A DNA stretch of 5,083 nt from an uncultured Enterococcus sp. (GTDB lineage Bacteria > Bacillota > Bacilli > Lactobacillales > Enterococcaceae). Positions 1 to 4,821 of the stretch are shown piece by piece (position 1 is the first letter of the stretch; each line of letters starts with the position of its first letter). Under the pieces are notes generated by a model. That model was given only the letters and a program-made list of their open reading frames with translations. It had not been told where the DNA came from and did not search any database. The stretch is from NCBI GenBank assembly GCA_946409145.1, contig CAMJVA010000122.1, positions 1 to 5,083 of the forward strand. The letters run 5' to 3'. Made by a program: the position numbers and the translations under genes.

Positions 1-247
1 AAGTGGCTCTTTGACACTGCTTTAAGAGAAAAATTACTCTTTAAAGGCATTAAGCCAGTTAGTAGAAGGTATGCCTAAAGTGTGTAAATTCATTGGAAAA
101 GTTGACAGTAGAAACATTGGGAGTATTCGAATTTTGGAAAAAATAGGGATGAAAAAAGTTAAAGAAGAGCGAGAGAAGAATCTTTATGGTGAAGAAATAA
201 CCCAGCTGGTTTATGAAAAAGAGCTGAACAATAAGGATGTGAGTTAA
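1..247 (+). pseudogene. GNAT-family N-acetyltransferase, C-terminal part, frame interrupted
   Basis: The frame that ends at the TAA at 245-247 gives a typical GNAT C-terminus. It contains KVDSRNIGSIRILEKIGMKK, the usual asparagine followed by 'S.R.LEK.GM', and then a charged strand ending LVYEKEL. Read upstream, this frame meets a TAA at 23-25. The family pattern appears to continue in the +1 neighbour: frame 1 reads DTALREK (13-33) and frame 2 resumes NYSLKALSQL (32-61). Joined, these align with the acetyl-CoA loop and following helix of GNATs (R.GKGYATEAL-like). The break falls at a run of five A at 29-33, so a small indel there would explain it. The glycines of the R-x-x-G-x-G/A motif are not conserved (N and S instead), so activity is doubtful even with the frame restored. 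The family role is transfer of acetyl from acetyl-CoA to an amine; the substrate cannot be told. The 5' end lies outside the window. The gene could be a decayed copy, or the shift could be a sequence error. Confidence 0.6.
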
Positions 248-250
248 CGA

Positions 251-889
251 ATGGCTAGTTTTGAATTATTAATGAACGAAGCTTGGGGACTATTGAATGA
301 AGAAAAGTTAGAGATTTTAAAAGAAAAATTAGCAGAAATTAAGCCAAATAGTGAAAAAGAGTATTTTGATTTAGAAATGCTGAAAGGTTATTATTTTTGG
401 AAATTAGCCAATTTTAATCGCTCGGCTTCTCATTTTAAAAATTTAGAAAAGCATGCTAATAATCTTAAAAGAAACGATCTATTAGGAATAGCTTTTCATC
501 AGCAAGCTTTTGTTTTAAGAGAAGAAAAGCAATATTTAAAAGCTTTAACCTTAATAGAAAAAGAAAAACAACTTATTGATGATTATTTTTCAGGAGACTT
601 TCAAAAATTAGCTATAAATAGCTACGAGCAAGGTTATCTTCGCTTGTTAATGGGAAACATTAAAGAAGCAAAAGAGTGGCTAGATTTATCGTTGAAATAT
701 AGTTTAATGACTGAGGACTTAACTGCTATTGGTTGTAGTTATCGAGCTTTAGGAGAATTAGAATTAAGAAAAGAAAATAAGCTAAGGGCTGAAAAAAATT
801 TAAATTTAGCTCTTTCCTATTTTGAAAGAGAAAACGATTTAGTAGGCGTTGCGCAAATAAAGAAAATGTTAGAAGATATTTCAAAATAA
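251..889 (+). CDS. TPR-like helical repeat protein, cytoplasmic, function unknown
   Basis: A 212-residue soluble protein with no signal peptide or membrane segment, rich in Lys, Glu and Leu. It is built almost entirely of amphipathic helix pairs of about 34-40 residues: roughly 40-75, 78-110, 121-152 and 158-192. TPR-style positions are visible, such as SYEQGYLRLLMGNIKEA and SYRALGELELRKENKLRAE, with small residues at the helix packing points. Such proteins are usually protein-protein interaction scaffolds or peptide-sensing regulators. No DNA-binding or catalytic domain is fused here, so no specific role can be given. The ATG at 251 is 3 bases after the acetyltransferase stop and has only a modest GGATGTGAG-type ribosome site at 235-243, which suggests translational coupling to the upstream gene. 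Transcription probably comes from a promoter upstream of the window. A promoter for the next gene begins only 4 bases after this stop codon. Confidence 0.8.
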   Translation: MASFELLMNEAWGLLNEEKLEILKEKLAEIKPNSEKEYFDLEMLKGYYFWKLANFNRSASHFKNLEKHANNLKRNDLLGIAFHQQAFVLREEKQYLKALTLIEKEKQLIDDYFSGDFQKLAINSYEQGYLRLLMGNIKEAKEWLDLSLKYSLMTEDLTAIGCSYRALGELELRKENKLRAEKNLNLALSYFERENDLVGVAQIKKMLEDISK

Positions 890-892
890 TTT

Positions 893-921
893 TTGACTTT
901 AATTTTAAAATTTGCTATTCT
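893..921 (+). promoter_or_regulatory. Sigma-A promoter with extended -10, for the membrane protein gene
   Basis: TTGACT at 893-898 is 5 of 6 to the -35 consensus. A spacer of exactly 17 bases leads to TATTCT at 916-921. A TG at 913-914, one base before the -10, makes it an extended -10. The spacer is A/T rich. The start of transcription would be near 928, giving a leader of about 100 nt before the ATG at 1031. The promoter sits between the TPR gene stop and the leader hairpin, so the downstream gene has its own transcript. Confidence 0.7.
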
Positions 922-945
922 ATAAGGAATTTAATAAGAAATATC

Positions 946-1011
946 GCCGGATAAACAGTTAATACTTACACACAGGCCATAGAGTGTGAGTATTAGCTGT
1001 TTTTTTTCGGC
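946..1011 (+). terminator. Intrinsic terminator hairpin in the leader (likely attenuator)
   Basis: A long stem pairs 953-971 with 984-1002: 19 base pairs including two G-U pairs, with a 12-base loop, ACAGGCCATAGA, at 972-983. The 3' arm runs into eight T (1000-1007), so it is a strong intrinsic terminator on the + strand. An additional outer pairing of GCCG (946-949) with CGGC (1008-1011) spans the T run and could stabilise the whole leader as a folded domain. The hairpin lies downstream of the promoter at 893-921 and upstream of the ribosome site at 1015-1024. It therefore cannot serve only the TPR gene; it must also stop or delay transcripts of the membrane protein gene. I did not recognise a known riboswitch, T-box or leader-peptide design. 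Confidence 0.7.
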
Positions 1012-1014
1012 AAA

Positions 1015-1024
1015 AAAGGAGGAA
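1015..1024 (+). promoter_or_regulatory. Ribosome binding site fixing the start at 1031
   Basis: AAAGGAGGAA lies 8 bases (counted from GGAGG) before the ATG at 1031. The same frame is open upstream to a GTG at 986, but that codon lies inside the terminator stem and has no ribosome site, so 1031 is the start. Confidence 0.9.
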
Positions 1025-1030
1025 GTCAAC

Positions 1031-1708
1031 ATGTATTGGCAAGTAATAAGTATGACGATTACCGCGGGGCTTTTGGATAGTTTAAATCCTATTGCTATTT
1101 CTCAGCAGGTTGTTTTACAGTCCACAAGTAAAAGTCGTCATGGCATTTTAGGGTATATTTTAGGAATTGGCGTGACCAATTTTTTATTTGGTCTCTTGTT
1201 TTACTTTGGCCTTGGGGATTTTTTTGGAGAAATTATTTTTAGTTTGCAGCTGGAGTCTGTCATTTTAAAGAAGAGTTTGTTAATTATTTTAGGACTAGGA
1301 TTGGTTATTTTTTCTTTGGGGAAAATTTTATTTTTGAAAAATAACCAAGAAAAAAAGCCGGCAGTGAAAAAAGATTCTTTATTGTCAATGAAACAATTGT
1401 TTGTTATTGGGGTCTTATCTTGTTTAATGGAACTGACGAGCGCTCTTCCTTACTTAGCTTATTTAACTGCTTTAAGTAGTTTTAATTTATCCAAGATGGA
1501 AGGGATTTTAGTATTACTGTTTTATAATTTAGGTTTATTTAATTTGCCTCTTTTAGTTTTATACGCCGCGTCTTTAATTTTTACAGAGAGTTTTGTTAAA
1601 ATTTATACGGCTATTCAAAGATTAATTTATTTCTTTTTAAAGTATGTATTGCCTCTTTTTTTGTTTCTTTTAGGTAGTTTTTTCTTGTATTTAGGATTTT
1701 TTGCATAA
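1031..1708 (+). CDS. Polytopic membrane protein, GAP/LysE-like exporter superfamily (tentative)
   Basis: A 225-residue, very hydrophobic protein with about six membrane segments, near 5-25, 38-60, 80-102, 121-148, 158-184 and 198-223. A short charged loop (about 103-118, NNQEKKPAVKKD) divides it into two similar halves. Each half starts with an acidic residue followed by a proline motif: GLLDSLNPIAIS (13-24) and ELTSALPYLAYL (134-145). This arrangement recalls the GAP (Sap-type, peptidoglycolipid-addressing) and CcdA/LysE-like transporter superfamily, which moves small molecules, lipids or reducing equivalents across the membrane. There is no CcdA-type cysteine pair at these motifs, so a thiol-redox role is unlikely. 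The substrate is unknown. The gene is monocistronic as far as can be seen, with its own promoter and a terminator-containing leader, so expression is probably conditional. Family placement is from motif memory and is moderate at best. Confidence 0.75.
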   Translation: MYWQVISMTITAGLLDSLNPIAISQQVVLQSTSKSRHGILGYILGIGVTNFLFGLLFYFGLGDFFGEIIFSLQLESVILKKSLLIILGLGLVIFSLGKILFLKNNQEKKPAVKKDSLLSMKQLFVIGVLSCLMELTSALPYLAYLTALSSFNLSKMEGILVLLFYNLGLFNLPLLVLYAASLIFTESFVKIYTAIQRLIYFFLKYVLPLFLFLLGSFFLYLGFFA

Positions 1709-1746
1709 TAAAATAACTTTTTATTTTTTATGTATGAAAATGCTAC

Positions 1747-1774
1747 AAAAAAAGAGGACACAAATGGTGTCCTC
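1747..1774 (-). terminator. Intrinsic terminator of the reverse-strand sRNA
   Basis: GAGGACAC and GTGTCCTC (1774-1767 and 1761-1754) form 8 perfect, GC-rich pairs with a 5-base loop. On the reverse strand they are followed by seven T (1753-1747). On the + strand the hairpin is followed by CTAAGG with no T run, so it works only for leftward transcription. No leftward protein gene precedes it. Confidence 0.8.
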
Positions 1775-1872
1775 CTAAGGGATGATTTCTGTTAGGATAT
1801 TTTGGGGAACACCTAACAGAAGGAAGATTGTAACGATAACTTTATTGGGGATAAAGTTATCACAATCATCCT
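1747..1872 (-). ncRNA. Candidate small regulatory RNA with two UCCCCAA loops
   Basis: Read on the reverse strand, this stretch has every part of an independent sRNA gene. The promoter is at 1907-1879 and the expected start is near 1872. Hairpin A pairs 1861-1851 with 1845-1835: 11 perfect pairs, extendable by 1867-1862 with 1831-1826 across a 3-base bulge, and a 5-base loop, CCCCA. Hairpin B pairs 1821-1812 with 1796-1787: 10 perfect pairs and a 15-base loop containing UUCCCCAAAA. A single-stranded AUCCCUU follows, then an intrinsic terminator. Both loops present UCCCCAA, complementary to the GGGGA or GGAGG cores of Shine-Dalgarno sites. C-rich loops of this kind are an established feature of several Firmicute sRNAs (the staphylococcal Rsa group, listerial LhrC). 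The likely role is binding mRNA start regions to block translation. It matches no sRNA I can name. The only open frames here are 18 and 30 codons without ribosome sites. Confidence 0.7.
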
Positions 1873-1878
1873 AAAGGA

Positions 1879-1907
1879 AGTATACCATAGTTAAATTAGG
1901 GGATGAA
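1879..1907 (-). promoter_or_regulatory. Extended -10 promoter of the candidate sRNA
   Basis: On the reverse strand TATACT (1884-1879) is 5 of 6 to the -10 consensus and is preceded by TGG (1887-1885), an extended -10. The -35 hexamer at 17-base spacing, TTCATC (1907-1902), is weak. The DNA further upstream (about 1940-1918) is rich in A runs, as in an UP element. The weak -35 suggests dependence on the extended -10 or on an activator. Confidence 0.6.
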
Positions 1908-1911
1908 GCTG

Positions 1912-1923
1912 ATTTTGCAAAAT
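1912..1923. repeat. 12-bp perfect palindrome ATTTTGCAAAAT
   Basis: ATTTTGCAAAAT reads identically on both strands. It lies just upstream of the -35 of the sRNA promoter, centred about 45 bases before its expected start, where an activator could sit. In AT-rich DNA a 12-bp palindrome can arise by chance, and no known regulator site was recognised. Confidence 0.3.
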
Positions 1924-2035
1924 ACTTTAATTTTTTTCTATGGGTAAAATAATTTTAAAAGATAACAAATTAAAATTTAAAGCCCTTTCACATTTTTTCG
2001 GTAAAAAATAATCTATTTATAGAAGCAGTTTAAGC

Positions 2036-2062
2036 TTGCAATTTGCCCTTATAACCGATAAT
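2036..2062 (+). promoter_or_regulatory. Possible promoter region of the pst operon
   Basis: TTGCAA (2036-2041) is 4 of 6 to the -35 consensus. GATAAT (2057-2062) is 5 of 6 to the -10, but the spacing of 15 is short. TATAAC at 2050-2055 is another -10 candidate and has no good -35. No clean sigma-A promoter exists in the 410-base spacer, which would fit an activator-dependent promoter, as expected for PhoP-controlled phosphate genes. The exact start cannot be fixed from the sequence. Confidence 0.3.
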
Positions 2063-2081
2063 CTTTTAGTTAGATAACAGT

Positions 2082-2098
2082 TTTACAAAGATTTGACA
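2082..2098 (+). promoter_or_regulatory. Two TT(T/G)ACA hexamers in 11-bp phase, possible PhoP-type site
   Basis: TTTACA (2082-2087) and TTGACA (2093-2098) are spaced 11 bp start to start. The Bacillus PhoP box is a series of TTAACA-like hexamers with about 5 bp between them, so the spacing fits. Only two units are clear, however, and they lie immediately before the pstS ribosome site rather than upstream of a promoter. The TTGACA is not a usable -35, because its -10 would fall at the pstS start codon. Confidence 0.25.
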
Positions 2099-2107
2099 AA
2101 AAATTTT

Positions 2108-2112
2108 GGAGG
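2108..2112 (+). promoter_or_regulatory. Ribosome binding site fixing the pstS start at 2120
   Basis: GGAGG lies 7 bases before the ATG at 2120. A TTG at 2093 is in frame but has no ribosome site and would place a polar stretch before the signal peptide, so it is not the start. Confidence 0.9.
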
Positions 2113-2119
2113 TTTTTCC

Positions 2120-2971
2120 ATGAGAAAAAAAATTGCTTTATTGCTTCTTTCTTCCTTTTTTCTCCTAGCTGGTTGTGCCAAATGGATTGATAAAGGACAA
2201 GCAATAACTGCTGTGGGTTCATCTGCGTTACAACCTTTAGTTGAAACAGTAGGAGAGGAATTTCAAACTAAAAACCCCGGGAAATTTATAAATGTTCAAG
2301 GGGGAGGTAGTGGTACTGGTTTATCTCAGGTTCAAAGCGGTGCAGTAGAAATTGGAAATTCGGATCTTTTTGCTGAGGAAAAATCAGGAATTGCTGTTGA
2401 AAATTTAGTGGATCATCAAGTAGCCGTAGTGGGTATTGCCCCTATTGTGAATCCTAAAGTAGGAATAAAGGATATTTCTTTAGAAGATTTACGGGATATT
2501 TTTTTAGGAAAAATAACTAATTGGCAGGAAGTTGGAGGCAATGATGTAAAAATTGTTTTACTGAATCGAGCCAATGGTTCAGGAACCAGAGGAACTTTTG
2601 AAAAATGGGTGCTAGATGGAAAAACTGCTGCCCCAGCTCAAGAGCAAGATTCAACTGGAATGGTGAGACAAATTGTCGCCGATACTCCAGGGGCAATTAG
2701 TTATGTGGCTTTTTCTTACATTACAGATGCTGTTTTACCTTTAAGTATCAATGGAGTAAAACCAACTGATGAAAATGTGACCACAAATGATTGGATTATT
2801 TGGTCTTATGAACATATGTATACAAAAGGGGAACCTGAAGAATTAACGAAAGAATTTTTAGATTTTTTATTATCAGATGAAGTGCAAGAAAATATTGTTG
2901 GAAACTTAGGTTATATTCCTATTTCGGCTATGAAAGTGGCTAGAGATTGGGAAGGAAATCTCATTGACTAA
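2120..2971 (+). CDS. pstS: Phosphate ABC transporter substrate-binding lipoprotein PstS
   Basis: A 283-residue extracytoplasmic receptor that captures inorganic phosphate and delivers it to the PstCA channel. The signal peptide has MRKK, then a hydrophobic core and the lipobox LAGC. Cys19 is therefore the predicted lipidated first residue and anchors the protein to the outer face of the membrane. The phosphate-site segments of the PBP-like family are all present: GSSALQPL (33-40), GGGSGTG (61-67), IGNSD (78-82) and NRANGSGTRGTF (149-160). Also present are LRDIFLGKITNW (124-135) and the late PGAISY segment. Length and motif order are normal for Gram-positive PstS. It is the first gene of the pst operon, with pstC 20 bases downstream. 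Expression is presumably raised under phosphate limitation by a PhoPR-type system; this is inferred from the family, and the sequence gives only weak support. Confidence 0.97.
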   Translation: MRKKIALLLLSSFFLLAGCAKWIDKGQAITAVGSSALQPLVETVGEEFQTKNPGKFINVQGGGSGTGLSQVQSGAVEIGNSDLFAEEKSGIAVENLVDHQVAVVGIAPIVNPKVGIKDISLEDLRDIFLGKITNWQEVGGNDVKIVLLNRANGSGTRGTFEKWVLDGKTAAPAQEQDSTGMVRQIVADTPGAISYVAFSYITDAVLPLSINGVKPTDENVTTNDWIIWSYEHMYTKGEPEELTKEFLDFLLSDEVQENIVGNLGYIPISAMKVARDWEGNLID

Positions 2972-2976
2972 GAGCA

Positions 2977-2984
2977 AAAGGAGG
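2977..2984 (+). promoter_or_regulatory. Ribosome binding site supporting the TTG start of pstC
   Basis: AAAGGAGG lies 7 bases before the TTG at 2992, the spacing used by the other genes here. No ATG exists at a comparable distance, so pstC begins with TTG. Confidence 0.85.
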
Positions 2985-2991
2985 TAGCAAA

Positions 2992-3930
2992 TTGGAAGAA
3001 TTATCAAATGAAGAAATTAAAAAAAGATTGTTAAAAAAATCTCCCAAAGCGAAACTTGAAACCCGAGGAAAAATAATTAGTTTTAGTTGTATTGCTTTAA
3101 TTGTTTTAGTGGTGATTGCTATTTTCTTTTTTGTGGCATCTAAAGGGTTAGCCACCTTTTTTACTGATGGAGTGAATCCATTATCCTTTTTATTTGGAAC
3201 CACTTGGAATCCTAGTGCAGTAGATAGTAATGGACATCCTTTAGTAGGGGCGTTACCTATGATTACAGGTTCTTTTATGGTCACTTTTTTAGCGGCCATT
3301 GTCGCCACTCCTTTTGCAATAGGCGCGGCCATTTTTATGACCGAAATTTCTCCTAAGATTGGTAAAAAATTTTTGCAACCAGTCATTGAACTTTTAGTAG
3401 GCATTCCCTCTGTAGTCTATGGCTTCATTGGCTTATCTGTAGTGGTGCCTACTATCCGTCGCTTTTTTGGAGGAACAGGATTTGGTATTTTAGCGGGAAC
3501 TTTTGTTTTATTTGTCATGATTTTACCTACAGTAACCACCATGACAACAGATGCCTTAAAAGCTGTTCCAAGACATTACCGTGAAGCCTCTTTAGCCCTT
3601 GGTTCCACTCGATGGCAAATGATTTATAAAGTGGTCTTGCGTTCAGCTATTCCAGGGATTTTAACGGCTGTAGTTTTTGGTATGGCCCGAGCGTTTGGGG
3701 AGGCTTTAGCGATTCAAATGGTTATTGGAAATGCTCCAGTAATGCCCACAAGTTTAACCACTCCAAGTGCTACACTAACGAGTATTTTAACTATGGGCAT
3801 AGGAAATACGATTATGGGTACCATGGAAAATAATGTCTTGTGGTCTCTTGCGTTATTACTTCTTTTAATGTCCTTAATTTTTAATATTATTATTCGCTTT
3901 ATTGGGAAGAAAGGAGCCATGAAAGGATGA
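2992..3930 (+). CDS. pstC: Phosphate ABC transporter permease PstC
   Basis: A 312-residue inner subunit of the phosphate importer that forms the membrane channel with PstA. A charged cytoplasmic N-terminus (1-26) is followed by a first membrane helix (about 28-50), an external loop with LFGTTWNPS (67-75), and five more helices, near 88-116, 128-153, 163-184, 218-245 and 281-304. The family signature GIPSVVYG is at 137-144. The EAA loop that docks on the ATPase runs about 197-223, with REASLALGSTRW and the later AIPGI. GMARAFGEALA (230-240) is also typical. Translation starts at TTG with a strong ribosome site and overlaps pstA by 4 bases (ATGA), so the two permeases are probably coupled and made in equal amounts. 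It acts with PstS, PstA and PstB; nothing is missing or truncated. Confidence 0.97.
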   Translation: MEELSNEEIKKRLLKKSPKAKLETRGKIISFSCIALIVLVVIAIFFFVASKGLATFFTDGVNPLSFLFGTTWNPSAVDSNGHPLVGALPMITGSFMVTFLAAIVATPFAIGAAIFMTEISPKIGKKFLQPVIELLVGIPSVVYGFIGLSVVVPTIRRFFGGTGFGILAGTFVLFVMILPTVTTMTTDALKAVPRHYREASLALGSTRWQMIYKVVLRSAIPGILTAVVFGMARAFGEALAIQMVIGNAPVMPTSLTTPSATLTSILTMGIGNTIMGTMENNVLWSLALLLLLMSLIFNIIIRFIGKKGAMKG

Positions 3931-4811
3931 GTCCAAAAAAATCTGATAAGTTAGCGACTAATATTTTATATATTGTCTCTGGAATGATTGTTTTAATTTT
4001 AGCGAGTCTTTTAGGCTATATTTTAATTCGTGGGTTACCTTTTGTTTCCTGGTCTTTTTTAACAAGTCCTTCTAAAAGCTACCAAGCAGGTGGGGGTATT
4101 GGGATTCAACTTTACAATTCGCTTTTTTTACTCCTCATTACCTTATTAATCAGTGTGCCTATTTCTTTAGGTGCTGGAATTTATATGTCGGAATATGCGG
4201 GGAAAAATCGCCTAACAGATATTATTCGTACGGCTATTGAAATTTTAAGCTCCTTGCCTTCTGTAGTCGTAGGGTTGTTTGGGTTTTTAATTTTTGTTAT
4301 TCAAATGGGTTACGGTTTTTCTATTTTGTCTGGGGCCTTAGCCTTAACTTTTTTCAATTTGCCTATTTTAACGCGAAATGTGGAAGAAAGTTTAAAAGCC
4401 GTTCATTATACGCAACGTGAAGCTGGTCTTGCTTTAGGACTTTCTCGTTGGGAAACAGTTACAAAAGTAGTGGTTCCAGAAGCATTACCTGGTATTTTAA
4501 CAGGAGTCATTATTAGTTCAGGACGAATTTTTGGGGAAGCTGCAGCGTTGATTTATACAGCTGGTCAATCAGCTCCAGCCCTAGATTTCACTAACTGGAA
4601 TCCTTTATCTGTTTCATCACCCATTAGTTTGTTTCGCCAAGCAGAAACCTTAGCCGTGCACATTTGGAAAATTAATACAGAAGGCACCATGCCTGATGGC
4701 GCACAAGTGTCAGCAGGAGCGTCAGCTGTTTTAATTTTAGTCGTGCTTATTTTTAACTTTGGTGCTAGATTTATTGGTAATCGTCTATATAAAAAAATGA
4801 CGTCAGCGTAA
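3927..4811 (+). CDS. pstA: Phosphate ABC transporter permease PstA
   Basis: A 294-residue second permease subunit, partner of PstC. Membrane helices lie near 12-35, 64-86, 104-128, 131-150, 187-212 and 264-284. The external loop after helix 1 has the PstA-type glycine-rich QAGGGIGIQLYNSL (53-66). LSSLPSVVVGLFG (108-119 region) corresponds to GIPSVVYG of PstC. The EAA loop is at about 164-190, with REAGLALGLSRW and ALPGI. GRIFGEAAALIYTAG (199-213) and the extended loop before the last helix are normal for the family. The ATG overlaps the pstC stop as ATGA (3927-3930), with GGAG at 3913-3916 inside the end of pstC. pstB follows after 10 bases. Full length and intact. Confidence 0.97.
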   Translation: MSPKKSDKLATNILYIVSGMIVLILASLLGYILIRGLPFVSWSFLTSPSKSYQAGGGIGIQLYNSLFLLLITLLISVPISLGAGIYMSEYAGKNRLTDIIRTAIEILSSLPSVVVGLFGFLIFVIQMGYGFSILSGALALTFFNLPILTRNVEESLKAVHYTQREAGLALGLSRWETVTKVVVPEALPGILTGVIISSGRIFGEAAALIYTAGQSAPALDFTNWNPLSVSSPISLFRQAETLAVHIWKINTEGTMPDGAQVSAGASAVLILVVLIFNFGARFIGNRLYKKMTSA

Positions 4812-4821
4812 AGGAGCAATT

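Noticed and set aside
986..1030. GTG start adding 15 residues to the membrane protein
   Set aside because: The extension would be encoded by the terminator stem and T run and has no ribosome site; the ATG at 1031 has a strong one.
1754..1774. Hairpin as rightward terminator of the membrane protein gene
   Set aside because: On the + strand it is followed by CTAAGG with no T run; the T run is on the reverse strand only.
1780..1867. CRISPR or tandem repeat array, suggested by several similar inverted stretches
   Set aside because: The repeated elements are stem arms of different sequence. Only the short CCCC loop motif recurs, and there is no direct repeat with regular spacers.
1816..1869. 18-codon leftward open frame (starting ATG ATT GTG) at the 5' end of the sRNA
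   Set aside because: It would start about 3 bases into the transcript without a ribosome site, and its codons fall in the hairpin stems. A dual-function RNA cannot be excluded but has no support.
1782..1874. 30-codon rightward open frame across the sRNA hairpins
   Set aside because: The ATG has no properly spaced ribosome site. The sequence is dominated by the inverted repeats of the sRNA, and the peptide is unremarkable.
2093..2119. TTG start adding 9 residues to PstS, and its TTGACA as a -35 element
   Set aside because: There is no ribosome site for the TTG, and the extension spoils the signal peptide. As a -35, its matching -10 would fall at the pstS start codon with no match.
2961..3404. 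147-codon open frame on the reverse strand, opposite pstC
   Set aside because: It lies almost wholly inside the well-supported pstC gene, shows no recognisable domain and has a low-complexity Lys/Ala/Thr composition typical of the antisense of a membrane protein.
3714..3920. 68-codon reverse open frame inside pstC
   Set aside because: Shadow of the coding strand; no ribosome site and no family features.
4565..4819. 84-codon reverse open frame inside pstA
   Set aside because: Shadow of the coding strand; fully explained by pstA.
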